Origin: CAVPDE01 sp964580575
Lineage (GTDB): Bacteria; Desulfobacterota; DSM-4660; Desulfatiglandales; HGW-15
Direction of reading: 5' to 3'
Length of the DNA stretch: 64,000 nt
Assembly (NCBI GenBank): GCA_964580575.1
Contig: CAZOLJ010000014.1
Coordinates: 1-64,000 of the forward strand
Part shown: in pieces, positions 23,512 through 32,477 of the stretch
Layout: each line of letters starts with the position of its first letter
Numbering within the stretch: the first letter of the stretch is position 1
Notes under the pieces: generated by a model
The model's database searches: none
Seen by the model: only the letters and a program-made list of their open reading frames with translations
What the model was told of the DNA's origin: nothing
Program-made: the position numbers and the translations under genes

Positions 23512-24254
23512 TGGCTTTCCTGGAGATTGAAAAGCTGACCAAGGCCTTTGGGGGCCTGAGGGCGAACGACGGCATCTCTTTCTCTCTGGAGAGGAAAGAG
23601 CTCGTCGGTCTCATCGGTCCCAACGGGGCCGGAAAGACCACGCTCTTCAACTGCATCTCCGGCCATTATCCGGTCACTTTCGGCCGCATTCTTTTTGAGG
23701 GTGAAGACATCACGCTGTTGAAAGCTCATGATGTGGCACGGCGAGGGATCGCCAGAACTTTTCAGGTTTACGTGGCCTCCGGTGACCTCACGGTGGAGGA
23801 AAACGTGATGGTGGGGTGCTTCATGCACAGGGGATCGCGAAGTGCAGCCAGAGATAAAGCACGCAAAATCCTCAAAGAGCTCAAGCTGCAGGATCTTTCC
23901 GATTCCATGGTTCGAGAGCTTCCTGTGCCTGCGCAGAAACGCGTGACCATGGCGACGGCGCTGGGTACGGAGCCGAAGATGCTGCTTCTGGACGAGGTGG
24001 CCGCAGGTCTGAACCCTGCGGAGATAGAAGAGATCATGGGAAGCATCCGTCACATTCATGACGACATGGGCGTCACCGTCATGTTGATCGAACACGTCAT
24101 GGAACTCGTCATGAACGTCAGCGATCGCCTGATCGTGCTGGACTATGGTGAAAAAATCGCGGAAGGAACTCCGCAGGAGATCGCAAAGAACCCACGGGTC
24201 ATCAAGGCCTATCTCGGGGAAAGGTATGTGAGAGAGAAGGGCAGGATTGATTGA
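23511..24254 (+). CDS. livG: Liv-type ABC transporter ATPase (LivG family)
   Basis: 247 aa from the ATG at 23511, which shares one base with the LivM stop (TAATG) and follows GAGGAGA. Walker A is GPNGAGKTTLFN, the Q-loop is IARTFQVYVASGDLTVEENV, Walker B is MLLLDEVAAGLNPAE and the switch His is in LIEHVMELVMN. The signature is degenerate, RELPVPAQKRVTMATAL, where LSGGQ is expected (LPVPAQ). The C-terminal EGTPQEIAKNPRVIKAYLGE is typical of LivG. It would form the ATPase dimer with LivF, whose signature is canonical. Confidence 0.92.
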   Translation: MAFLEIEKLTKAFGGLRANDGISFSLERKELVGLIGPNGAGKTTLFNCISGHYPVTFGRILFEGEDITLLKAHDVARRGIARTFQVYVASGDLTVEENVMVGCFMHRGSRSAARDKARKILKELKLQDLSDSMVRELPVPAQKRVTMATALGTEPKMLLLDEVAAGLNPAEIEEIMGSIRHIHDDMGVTVMLIEHVMELVMNVSDRLIVLDYGEKIAEGTPQEIAKNPRVIKAYLGERYVREKGRID

Positions 24255-24970
24255 TGTCTGACGCGATTCTCAAGATTGACGGCATTCGAGTCCGCTATTC
24301 CGGGCTGCCGGTGCTCCAGGGAGTCTCCTTGAGCGTGAACGCGAGCGAGACGGTTTGCGTGGTAGGGGCCAACGGTGCCGGGAAATCAACCGTTCTAAGG
24401 GCCGTCATGGGGACACAGCCCGTTTTCGACGGACGAATTGTCTTCGTGGGCAAAGAAATACACAGGCTCAGAACCGAGGAGATCGTTCACCTGGGCATCG
24501 TTTACGTGCCAGAAGAGAAAATGCTTTTCAAGCCCCTTTCCGTGGAAGAAAACCTTCTCCTGGGGGCTTACGTGCTCCACGATCAGGCCCAGATTCAAAA
24601 GAACCTTGAGTTCGTCTACAATCTGTTTGCTCCCTTGAGCAAGCGGCGCGGACAGGCGGCATCGACTCTGTCGGGAGGCGAGCAGCAAATGGTCGCTATC
24701 GGCCGCGGGCTCATGTCCAACCCGAAGATCCTCATGCTCGATGAGCCTTCCCTGGGGCTCGCTCCCATCCTGGTCGATGAAGTGCTGGACACGGTTCGGC
24801 GCTTGAAGCAGACGGGAATGACCATCCTGCTGGTGGAGCAGAACGTTCGCGAGGCTCTTGATCTTGCGGACAGAGGGTACGTCCTTCAAACCGGCAGAAT
24901 TGTCGGGGAGGGGACGGGAGCGGACCTCCTCGCAAGCGACATGTTCAGGTCTGTCTTCCTGGGCTTATGA
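24254..24970 (+). CDS. livF: Liv-type ABC transporter ATPase (LivF family)
   Basis: 238 aa from the ATG at 24254, overlapping the LivG stop by one base; a TTG one codon earlier is also in frame. Walker A GANGAGKSTVLRA, Q-loop-region IVYVPEEKMLFKPLSVEENL, signature LSGGEQQMVAIGRGL, Walker B ILMLDEPSLGLAP and switch His replaced in the sense LVEQNVREALDLADRG, where LivF proteins normally have Gln-Asn. Last gene of the operon. Its stop lies 14 bases from the convergent trkH stop, and I see no separate terminator. Confidence 0.93.
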   Translation: MSDAILKIDGIRVRYSGLPVLQGVSLSVNASETVCVVGANGAGKSTVLRAVMGTQPVFDGRIVFVGKEIHRLRTEEIVHLGIVYVPEEKMLFKPLSVEENLLLGAYVLHDQAQIQKNLEFVYNLFAPLSKRRGQAASTLSGGEQQMVAIGRGLMSNPKILMLDEPSLGLAPILVDEVLDTVRRLKQTGMTILLVEQNVREALDLADRGYVLQTGRIVGEGTGADLLASDMFRSVFLGL

Positions 24971-24984
24971 ATTCACTTGGCTTT

Positions 24985-26433
24985 TTACTTGCGCCAGTAT
25001 TCGGGCATGAACAAGACAATCACGGTGTAGATCTCGAGGCGCCCCAGGATCATGCCGGTGATGAGCACCCATTTGCCTAGGAAGGGCACAGCGAGGTAGT
25101 TCTGAGTGGGCCCTACCGACCCAAGGCCCGGGCCCACATTGAAGATACAGGCCGCCACTGCGGAGAACGCCGAAATCGGGTCCAGGCCTAAAGAGGCAAG
25201 AATAACAGCAGAGATCATGTAGATGGTCAGGTAAAGGAAAAAGAACCCCCAGATGCTGCTCAGGACATCTGCGGGAACCGGTTTCCCTCCCAGTTTGACC
25301 GCCCGGACCGCATGGGGGTGAATGATCCTGAACACCTCTTCGTAGGCGTGCTTGGCCATCACAATCAGTCTCACGGTCTTGATCCCACCGCCGGTTGATC
25401 CGGCCATTCCCCCGAAAAACATGGAGAGAACCAGAAGGCACTTGGACAAGGACGGCCAGGTGTCGTAATCCGCTGTGACAAATCCCGTGGTCGTGATCAG
25501 GGAGCTGACCTGGAATGCCGCATAGCGGAAGGCTTGGGTCAGCGAAGGATACACGCTCCCATAAATGTCCAGCGTGACCAGGAGAGTGAGAATCCCAACC
25601 AAGATCAGGAATACGCGGCACTCCGGATCCTTGCCAAAGACAGCCACCTCTCCTTTCAGCAGGCGATAGTGGAGAGAGAAGTTGATCGCTGCCAGGACCA
25701 TGAACACGATGATCACCCCGTCGAAATAAGGGCTGTCATAGTGAGCAATGCTCTTGTTCAGTGGGGAGAACCCGCCGGTCGGCATGGTGCAGAAGGTGTG
25801 GCACACCGAGTCGAAAAGGGACATGCCTCCGCCCAAGAGAAGAAGAATCTGGATCACCGTGAGCAGGATGTAAACCTTCCAAAGCACTTTGGCGGTGTCG
25901 GAAATCCTCGGCTTGAGTTTGTCGACCACAGGACTCGGTACTTCCGCCTTGTAGAGTTGCATCCCGCCGATGCCCAAGAAGGGAAGGATGGCTATGGAAA
26001 GGACGATAATTCCCATTCCTCCCAGCCACTGGATGATACTCCTCCACATGAGGATGCCCTTGGGAAGCTTCTCTATATCACTCAGGATGGATGCCCCCGT
26101 GGTGGTAAAACCGGAGACAGATTCAAAGCAGGCATCCGTGAAGTTGTCGATGGATCCGGAAATGAGAAAGGGAAGGGCTCCGACCGCTCCGGCGATAAAC
26201 CATCCTAACGTCACGATGGCCACACCGTCCCGGTGGCTGAGGTGAGAAAGTTCTTCTCCTTTTGTGGCCAGAAACAGGATCAACCCTGCACCGCAGGTGA
26301 TCCCCATAGAGACGGCTAAATCCAAAGCGCTCGGCTCGTTGTAGAGGATGGAGACAAGAAGAGCGAGGGCCATGGACAGGCCCAGGAAAAAAACAAGAAC
26401 TCCGATGAGGCGTAAGACACGTCGAAGGTGCAT
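24985..26433 (-). CDS. trkH: TrkH potassium uptake channel subunit
   Basis: 482 aa with about ten helices in the TrkH/KtrB four-fold M1-P-M2 plan. Filter-region segments are visible: CFESVSGFTTTGASIL (first), FCTMPTGGFSPLNKSI (second), SLITTTGFVTADYDTWP (third) and FNVGPGLGSVGPTQNY (fourth), each with the filter glycine. MFFGGMAGSTGGGIKTVR is the gating-loop-type motif. It takes up K+ across the inner membrane with the TrkA regulatory subunit. The ATG overlaps the TrkA stop (ATGA), so the two are coupled. Confidence 0.95.
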   Translation of the reverse strand: MHLRRVLRLIGVLVFFLGLSMALALLVSILYNEPSALDLAVSMGITCGAGLILFLATKGEELSHLSHRDGVAIVTLGWFIAGAVGALPFLISGSIDNFTDACFESVSGFTTTGASILSDIEKLPKGILMWRSIIQWLGGMGIIVLSIAILPFLGIGGMQLYKAEVPSPVVDKLKPRISDTAKVLWKVYILLTVIQILLLLGGGMSLFDSVCHTFCTMPTGGFSPLNKSIAHYDSPYFDGVIIVFMVLAAINFSLHYRLLKGEVAVFGKDPECRVFLILVGILTLLVTLDIYGSVYPSLTQAFRYAAFQVSSLITTTGFVTADYDTWPSLSKCLLVLSMFFGGMAGSTGGGIKTVRLIVMAKHAYEEVFRIIHPHAVRAVKLGGKPVPADVLSSIWGFFFLYLTIYMISAVILASLGLDPISAFSAVAACIFNVGPGLGSVGPTQNYLAVPFLGKWVLITGMILGRLEIYTVIVLFMPEYWRK

Positions 26434-27791
26434 CAGAAGAAATCCAGTTTCACCGTGAGGAGCTTTTCCAGTTTGGGTACCACTTTCTGAAGCGCCAGAA
26501 TGATCAGGCGATCCTTGGGCCTTATAATGCTGTCCCCGCGAGGAATGATGATTTCCTCTCCCCGCACAATGGCCCCTACCAGAGCCCCTTTCGGGAATTT
26601 CACCTGGGAAAGGGGCACATTCACAATGTCCGATGTCTCAAGAGCCTCGGCCTCAATCGCCTCTGCATGCTCGCCCTTCAAGGGCACCGCCGAAATGATC
26701 CTTCCCTTTCGGATGAAGCGGAGAATAGCCCTGACCGCGGACAGCCTTGTGCTGACCACCGTGTCTATCCCGATCGCGGACACCAGGGGGATGTAGCTCA
26801 GCTTGTTGATTCTTGTAATCGTTTTCTTCGCTCCCAGCCCTTTGGCCAGAAGTGAAATGAGCACATTGTTCTCCTCGTCTCCTGTGACGGCGACCATGAA
26901 ATCGACGTCCCTGATGTTCTCCTCCTGCAGGAGATCCTTGTCCGTGCCGTCCCCATGCAGGACAATGGCTTTTTTCAGCTTTTCGGACAGAACCGTGCAC
27001 TTCTGCGCGTCTTTTTCAATCACCTTGACGTTCATCTTCGTTAGCTCAAGCGCGCTGGCCAGGGCGGACCCCGTCACTCCACCGCCCACAATGATGACCC
27101 TGCCCCCTTCCTTCTCTCCCTCTCGAAAGAACCCAAATTCGTAGGGCACGTCATTGCCCTTTACCACGAGGTAGACGAGGTCGTTGGCTCGAATGGTGTC
27201 TTCTCCCCTGGGAATGGAAACCTGCTCACCGCGTACGATAGCTCCCACAAGGACCTTCCCTTCCACTCCCCTGAAAGAAAGCAGCGGGCGATCCACAAAA
27301 GGAGAATCCGGTTTGACGGTAACACCGATCAGCTTGACCCGTCCCTCTTCAAAATCCACTACATCCGAGGCTCCCGGCACCATCATGAGACTTCGAATCT
27401 GCTCGACCATGGCCGTTACGGGATTGATGATTCGATCCACCCCGAGGAAATCCTGGCTGAAGAGTTCTTTTTCTTCCAGGTACTCCGGACTTCGCACCCG
27501 GGCGACCTTGAGGATGTAAGGATTGAGGTTTCTTGCGAGCAAACAGGAAAAGAGATTGACCTCATCACTGTCCGTTGCGGCGACCAGCATGTCGGCCTCT
27601 TTGATGCCTGAGGACCTCAGTGTTTTCGGGCTCGTTCCTGATCCAAGGATGGCCTGAACATCTAGGTTTTCCGTGATCCTTTTGATCTTTTCCGGGTCTT
27701 TGTCAATAAGGAAGACTTCCTGGTTCTCTTCGGAGAGCTTTTGAGAAATGTGATAGCCGACCTCGCCGGCTCCGACAATAATGATCTTCAA
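26433..27791 (-). CDS. trkA: TrkA potassium uptake regulatory subunit
   Basis: 452 aa from a TTG start preceded by GGGAG. Two tandem RCK units: KIIIVGAGEVGYHISQKLS and VIIVGGGVTGSALASALEL are the NAD-binding glycine motifs, each followed by an RCK-C domain (GVTVKPDSPFVDRPL... and NVPLSQVKFPKGALVGAIVR). The acidic residue ending the second strand (FLIDKD, VIEKD) fits NAD(H) binding. It is the peripheral gating subunit of TrkH and is encoded directly upstream of it. Family length is normal (~450). Confidence 0.95.
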   Translation of the reverse strand: MKIIIVGAGEVGYHISQKLSEENQEVFLIDKDPEKIKRITENLDVQAILGSGTSPKTLRSSGIKEADMLVAATDSDEVNLFSCLLARNLNPYILKVARVRSPEYLEEKELFSQDFLGVDRIINPVTAMVEQIRSLMMVPGASDVVDFEEGRVKLIGVTVKPDSPFVDRPLLSFRGVEGKVLVGAIVRGEQVSIPRGEDTIRANDLVYLVVKGNDVPYEFGFFREGEKEGGRVIIVGGGVTGSALASALELTKMNVKVIEKDAQKCTVLSEKLKKAIVLHGDGTDKDLLQEENIRDVDFMVAVTGDEENNVLISLLAKGLGAKKTITRINKLSYIPLVSAIGIDTVVSTRLSAVRAILRFIRKGRIISAVPLKGEHAEAIEAEALETSDIVNVPLSQVKFPKGALVGAIVRGEEIIIPRGDSIIRPKDRLIILALQKVVPKLEKLLTVKLDFF

Positions 27792-27996
27792 CTAAAGATC
27801 TCCCTGTTTCGCTAGGCGTGATGGAGCAAAACGGAAATAAGTTTCTCAGGATCTAAGCTGGCTGAACTATTACTGGAGTAAGAGGAAAAAGTCAATCTGT
27901 AGGGTTCTTAGCGGGATAGCCGAATGAAAATGGTAACGGTCCTATTGATTCCGCGGTAACAGGGTTAAGGGAGATCTGCATTCCTCGGTGGAAGCG

Positions 27997-28977
27997 TTAC
28001 ATGTGGAGCAAAAGCTCCCCCATCACCCATCCCACAACAAAACAGATCGGCAGGGTGAAGACCCAGGCCGTCACAATTTTGCCTGCAAGCCCCCACCGAA
28101 CCGCAGAAAACCTCTTGGTCGCCCCGACTCCCATGATGGAGGTGGCGATGACGTGCGTCGTGCTGACGGGAAGGCCATAGTGGCTTGAAACGATGATCGT
28201 CACAGCGGCGGTCGTCTCTGCGGCAAACCCATGAATGGGCTCCAGCTTCAGCATGTTCACGCCGAGCGTCTTGATGACGCGCCACCCTCCCATGGCGGTC
28301 CCCAGCCCCATGGCTGTCGCACAGGTGAGGATCACCCAGAATGGCACCTCCAACGAAGTGAGCAGGCCGTCGCTCACCAGAGCCAGGGTGATAATGCCCA
28401 TGCCTTTCTGTGCATCGTTGGATCCGTGGCTGAAGGCCATAAACGCTGAGGAGATGAGCTGAAATCGGCCAAAAGTCCTGTTAAGCGTTCCAGGGGAATA
28501 GGCACCGAAAAACTTGAGCAGGAATTTCATGACGAGATAGCCGAGAAGCACTCCTATGGCCGGGGAGATCATAAGGGAGAGAAAGATTTTCTTGAGACCC
28601 TCAAAATTCAATATGGCGATGCCTCCGTAAGCCACCGAGGCCCCCATGAGGGCGCCGATCAGGGCGTGGGAGCAGCTGATGGGCAGTCCCATCCGGGTCA
28701 ATGTGGCGTTCCAGAGAAATGAGGTCCCCAGGGCCGCAACAACGACCATGTTGGTCACGGCCTCAGGACGCACAACTCCCTCGCCGATGGTTTTGGCCAC
28801 TTCCGTAGAGGCGAAAGCCCCGAGCACGTTCATGCAGGCGGCCAGGGCCACGGCCTTGAAAGGGGAGAGCACCCGCGTTGAGACCACGGTGGCAATAGCG
28901 TTGGCAGAGTCGTTCCAGCCGTTGCTGATCTCGAAGATGATCGCCAGAAAGACAATGAACAGAATAATCTCATGCAT
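27997..28977 (-). CDS. PiT-family inorganic phosphate permease
   Basis: 326 aa with about ten helices. Both PiT repeats carry their signature: FEISNGWNDSANAIATVV near the N-terminus and FSHGSNDAQKGMGIITLAL in the second half, together with PISCSHALIGALMG and LPVSTTHVIATSIMGVG. These permeases carry phosphate as a metal-phosphate complex with protons or Na+. The gene overlaps a DUF47/PhoU-like gene by 8 bases, the usual pair for this transporter type. No PhoB-type site is evident. Confidence 0.93.
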   Translation of the reverse strand: MHEIILFIVFLAIIFEISNGWNDSANAIATVVSTRVLSPFKAVALAACMNVLGAFASTEVAKTIGEGVVRPEAVTNMVVVAALGTSFLWNATLTRMGLPISCSHALIGALMGASVAYGGIAILNFEGLKKIFLSLMISPAIGVLLGYLVMKFLLKFFGAYSPGTLNRTFGRFQLISSAFMAFSHGSNDAQKGMGIITLALVSDGLLTSLEVPFWVILTCATAMGLGTAMGGWRVIKTLGVNMLKLEPIHGFAAETTAAVTIIVSSHYGLPVSTTHVIATSIMGVGATKRFSAVRWGLAGKIVTAWVFTLPICFVVGWVMGELLLHM

Positions 28978-29587
28978 ATTTTAGAACGATGGACTCAAGG
29001 ATGTTCGCAACGTCTTCGCAGCAGTCGGTCGCGTTTTCTAGATTTTCGTAGATTTCTTTCCACTTGATGATGAGGATGGGATCCTTCATCTCGTCAAACA
29101 TCTTTCCCAAAGTGGCCCTGAAGATCTCGTCGCCCTGGTTTTCCAGTCCGTGGATCTCGACGCACAGGTCCTGAATATAGGGATATTTCTTCTCTCTCAG
29201 GTAATTGAAGGTCTTGTAGACAAGCTCGATCATCCTGGCAAGGGTCTTGGCCAGGTCAGCCGCTTCTTTCGTCGATTCCTTGAGCTTGAAGAGCTGTGCT
29301 CTCTGCGCAGCGCCCCACATGAGGTCCAGAATGTCGTCCATTCTCGAAGCCAGGGAGTGAATGTCTTCCCTGTCGATAGGGGTGAGAAAGGTTTGGTTGA
29401 GTTTTCGAATCACCTCATGGGTGAGCATATCGTTATCGTGCTCAAGGTCGTGGATCTCTTTGGTCTTGGCCTCCATGCCGTCGAAATCCTCAAAGAATTC
29501 GACAAGCTTTTCTGACGCGCGGAGCAGGTTTTTCCCCATGTTGTCAAAAATCTCAAAGAAGTCCGTATCTCTCTTGATGAATTTCAT
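28970..29587 (-). CDS. PhoU-like DUF47 protein, partner of the PiT permease
   Basis: 205 aa, all-helical and charged. Family features: the N-terminal DFFEIFDNMGKNLLRASEKL, DLEHDNDMLTHEVIRKLNQTF, TPIDREDIHSLASRMDDILD and the C-terminal KWKEIYENLENATDCCEDVA with acidic metal-binding clusters typical of PhoU folds. DUF47 proteins are encoded with PiT permeases and are thought to restrain them. Translation is coupled to the permease gene by an 8-base overlap. Confidence 0.92.
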   Translation of the reverse strand: MKFIKRDTDFFEIFDNMGKNLLRASEKLVEFFEDFDGMEAKTKEIHDLEHDNDMLTHEVIRKLNQTFLTPIDREDIHSLASRMDDILDLMWGAAQRAQLFKLKESTKEAADLAKTLARMIELVYKTFNYLREKKYPYIQDLCVEIHGLENQGDEIFRATLGKMFDEMKDPILIIKWKEIYENLENATDCCEDVANILESIVLKYA

Positions 29588-29739
29588 ATCCCCTTCATCC
29601 TCTCGATTCCCCTAAACCCGTGCATCTCTATAACTCTAGAAGCGATCGATGTAAAGACTAGACTGGAAGATTTTGATGATAACGAATTATTGTGGGCTTT
29701 GATGGAAAAAAAAGAAGAGTTTCGAAGGGGTGGAGACGA

Positions 29740-30699
29740 TCAGCCTGAGTTTTTCTTGAGCAGATGGATATGGTTCTCACGTTCCTGGAGTGCCGTCCTC
29801 GCTTCTGTCACGGAAACCTCTTGGCATCTTACTTGATCGCCGGGCTTGATCTGGCCTAGGAGAGGAAGGTCTGCACTGATCACGGTGGCAATTTTCCTGT
29901 AGCCGCCGGTGATGGTCTCCACAAGAAGAATAATGGGTTGGCCGTCTCCGGGAACCTGAATCGCTCCGGGCACAATACCCTCGGAGATAATGGAATCTCC
30001 CAGGTCTTTCTTACGATGAAGCGCGGGCCCGAAGAGTCGAATGCCGGTTCGGTCGGATTGCGTTGAAACCGTAAAGAAAGAATCGAGAAACACTCTTTTT
30101 GATTCCTCCGGGAAATCCTGATCTTGAGGTCCGAGGAGCACTCTCAGATGCCAATTCCCTGTGTAGGATGGCCTCCCTTGGGATGTGAAGATCTTTCCTG
30201 CATTCTGGAAATGCTGTTCCGGGGCTGCAGAGAAGAGGACATCGCCTTTCCTGAGAGCTCTCCCCTCGTAACCGCCGAACCTGGACGCCAGATTGGTTGA
30301 TTTGCTAGCGAGAACCGGCGCAAGATTGATGCCTCCCCCAAGGGCAAGATAAGCCCTGCAACCGGTTCTGGGTGCTTTGAGAAACAGGGTGTCCCCTTTC
30401 CTGACGATCTGAGAGCGCCACATCTCAAAGGGCTTTTCATTCACATGAGGTTGGAGATCCCCACCGCACAGGGCCACAACGAGATCCGTGAGAAAGCGCA
30501 CCTTGAGACCCATGAGAATGATTTCGATTCCCGCTTCTGCTTCAGGGTTACCTACAAGAAGATTGGCCACCCGCAAGGAGAAGGAATCAAGGGCGCCGCT
30601 TGGAGGAACTCCGTAACGACCGAAACCGTATCTCCCCAGATCCTGGACAGTGGTCAGGGGCCCTGGAGAAAGGATTTCTAGGCTTTCGATGATGTCCAA
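29740..30699 (-). CDS. pxpC: 5-oxoprolinase subunit C (biotin-dependent carboxyltransferase fold, KipA-like)
   Basis: 319 aa from the TTG at 30699, preceded by AGAGGA and overlapping pxpB by 22 bases; the longer frame to 30771 has no family match. Motifs: LEILSPGPLTTVQDLGR at the N-terminus, YGVPPSGALDSFSLRVAN, CRAYLALGGGI, SDRTGIRLFGP, GIVPGAIQVPGDGQPIIL and GGYRKIATVI. With PxpB and PxpA it makes the ATP-dependent 5-oxoprolinase that returns 5-oxoproline to glutamate. The order pxpA-pxpB-pxpC on one strand is standard. Confidence 0.93.
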   Translation of the reverse strand: MDIIESLEILSPGPLTTVQDLGRYGFGRYGVPPSGALDSFSLRVANLLVGNPEAEAGIEIILMGLKVRFLTDLVVALCGGDLQPHVNEKPFEMWRSQIVRKGDTLFLKAPRTGCRAYLALGGGINLAPVLASKSTNLASRFGGYEGRALRKGDVLFSAAPEQHFQNAGKIFTSQGRPSYTGNWHLRVLLGPQDQDFPEESKRVFLDSFFTVSTQSDRTGIRLFGPALHRKKDLGDSIISEGIVPGAIQVPGDGQPIILLVETITGGYRKIATVISADLPLLGQIKPGDQVRCQEVSVTEARTALQERENHIHLLKKNSG

Positions 30700-31373
30700 C
30701 GGGGAATGTCCTCTTTCTGAATGGGGAAGAACCTGACCCGGTCGCCCATCTCCAGAGGAGTGGGCGGCCACTGCCTGGCGTCAAAAAGTTTAATGGGAGT
30801 CCACCCCAGGATATGCCAGCCCCCAGGGCTCTGCACGGGATAAATCCCGGACTGCCTCTGGGCAATGGCAACGGAGCCCTGAGGCACGGCCGTGCGAGGG
30901 GTTTTTCTTCTCGGAGTGGCGAGCGCTTCAGGCAACTCTCCGAGATAGGGGTAGCCCGGAGTAAAGCCGATCATGTACACCCGGTAAGTCGTTCCAATGT
31001 GGAGCCTGATGACTTCCTCCGGGGAAATCTTGTGATAATCGGCCACCCACTCGAGGTCAGGGCCGAATTCACCGCCATAGACGACGGGAACGCTCAAGGT
31101 TTTCGGCTCCGGGACAAGGGATGGGTCCGTGGCTTGGTGCAGTTGGAGAATTGCCTCTCGAAGGTGATCTATTCCTGTGCTCAGCGGGTCACAGACGATC
31201 ATGAGCGATCGATAACTGGGGACCAACTCCACTACGCCTTCCATGGGGTGGCGGTCCAGTTTGAGGAAAAGCTCTCTCACCTTTTCGTTTATGGATGGGC
31301 TGATCTGATCTCCAAGCTCGACCAGGAGAGCTCGATCTCCCATCAGGCGAAAAACTGGCGGCTCGTAAAGCAT
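30678..31373 (-). CDS. pxpB: 5-oxoprolinase subunit B (KipI-like)
   Basis: 231 aa from the ATG at 31373, where the family sequence begins (PVFRLMGDRALLVELG); nine further upstream codons are open but unsupported. Motifs: VELVPSYRSLMIVCDPL, PVVYGGEFGPDLEWVADYH, YMIGFTPGYPYLGELPEAL, RTAVPQGSVAIAQRQSGIYP and PGGWHILGWTPIKLFD, a full-length KipI/allophanate-hydrolase-subunit-1 domain. It works with PxpA and PxpC on 5-oxoproline. Confidence 0.93.
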   Translation of the reverse strand: MLYEPPVFRLMGDRALLVELGDQISPSINEKVRELFLKLDRHPMEGVVELVPSYRSLMIVCDPLSTGIDHLREAILQLHQATDPSLVPEPKTLSVPVVYGGEFGPDLEWVADYHKISPEEVIRLHIGTTYRVYMIGFTPGYPYLGELPEALATPRRKTPRTAVPQGSVAIAQRQSGIYPVQSPGGWHILGWTPIKLFDARQWPPTPLEMGDRVRFFPIQKEDIPRWTSSKA

Positions 31374-31410
31374 AAGGACACCTGAAGGACAACTGCCCAC
31401 CCCCCACCAA

Positions 31411-31450
31411 TTTTTCCCCTCCCTTGGCGGGAGGGGCTAGGGGAGGGGGA
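31411..31450. repeat. Dispersed GC-rich intergenic inverted repeat
   Basis: TTCCCCTCCCTTGGCGGGAG followed by GGGCTAGGGGAGGGGG, a second copy of the repeat at 13804-13843. It lies between pxpB and pxpA. Confidence 0.7.
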
Positions 31451-31458
31451 ATCGGAGC

Positions 31459-32235
31459 TCACAGAAAGCTTCCCATGGGCTTTACATCGATCCCCGAGAC
31501 CAGCAAGGTCTCCCTGATCTTCTTCGTGAGCATCACGGCCGTGGGGTTGTCTCCGTGCACGCAGATGGTTTCTGCAGCTAGCTCGATCTCTGTTCCATCC
31601 ACAGCCACAACCTTCCCCTCTTTCACCAGCTTGAGAATCCGGCGAGCAGCCAGTTCCTGATCATGGATCACCGCTCCCGGCTCCCGCCTGGAGACCAGGG
31701 ACCCGTCCGGATTGTAAGCTCTGTCTGCAAAGAATTCGAAGACGATGCGGATGCCGAAACGGGATCCGATGGACTTAAGCTCTTTTCTGTTCGATCCGGC
31801 AAGGACAACGAGGATCAAATCCCGATCGACCCCCGCAAGAACCTCTGCAACGGCTTCCCAGATGGCCGAATTCTTCACCGCCATATTGTAGAGAGCACCG
31901 TGAGGTTTCACGTGCTGGAGTTTCAAACCCTCCATGGCGGCAAAGGCGTGGAGCGCCCCCACCTGATAGGCAATGTAATCTTTGATCTCGTTCAGAGAGG
32001 CATCCATGTTGCGGCGGCCGAAGCCCATCAGATCAGGGAATCCCGGATGGGCGCCCGGGGCAACGCCGTGCTGCTTGGCAAGAGAGATCGTCTTCCTCAT
32101 GACCGAAGGATCGCCCGCGTGAAATCCGCAGGCGATGTTGGCTGAGGTGATCAGAGGAATGACCGCTTCATCCAGCCCGAGTTTGTAATTGCCGAAGCTC
32201 TCTCCTATGTCGGAATTCAAGTCAATTTGGTTCAT
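31459..32235 (-). CDS. pxpA: 5-oxoprolinase subunit A (LamB/YcsF family)
   Basis: 258 aa. Family hallmarks: DLNSDIGESFGNYKLGLDEA at the N-terminus, SANIACGFHAGDPSVMRKTI, VAPGAHPGFPDLMGFGRR, HVKPHGALYNMAV, EFFADRAYNPDGSLVSRREP and ICVHGDNPTAVML. It is the hydrolytic subunit with the metal-binding residues in place. First gene of the pxpA-pxpB-pxpC set. The YcsI homologue at 19201-19989 is functionally linked through 5-oxoproline. Confidence 0.95.
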   Translation of the reverse strand: MNQIDLNSDIGESFGNYKLGLDEAVIPLITSANIACGFHAGDPSVMRKTISLAKQHGVAPGAHPGFPDLMGFGRRNMDASLNEIKDYIAYQVGALHAFAAMEGLKLQHVKPHGALYNMAVKNSAIWEAVAEVLAGVDRDLILVVLAGSNRKELKSIGSRFGIRIVFEFFADRAYNPDGSLVSRREPGAVIHDQELAARRILKLVKEGKVVAVDGTEIELAAETICVHGDNPTAVMLTKKIRETLLVSGIDVKPMGSFL

Positions 32236-32314
32236 AGGTTATCTCCCGAAAAAGAGATGAAATTGTGAAGTCCTCATCGCCGGGCATCGTCTAAATGCCC
32301 AACGGGTTCACGCT

Positions 32315-32385
32315 GTCATTCCTGCGAAGACGGGAATCCAGAGAGCTTTGAAAACCCCTGGATGCCCGCCTGCGCGGGCATGACG
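32315..32385. repeat. Dispersed inverted repeat (GGGA..TCCAG family)
   Basis: GTCATTCCTGCGAAGACGGG...CCAG pairs with CTGGATGCCCGCCTGCGCGG...GAC. Related to the copy at 20065-20134. Confidence 0.7.
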
Positions 32386-32477
32386 AAAGGAGATCCTGCA
32401 CCCTGTCCTCCGGGGCACGCCTCTGTCGCGGGAGCGTGAATAATCGAGGGCATTTTAGAGGATTCCGATCCTTTTGG

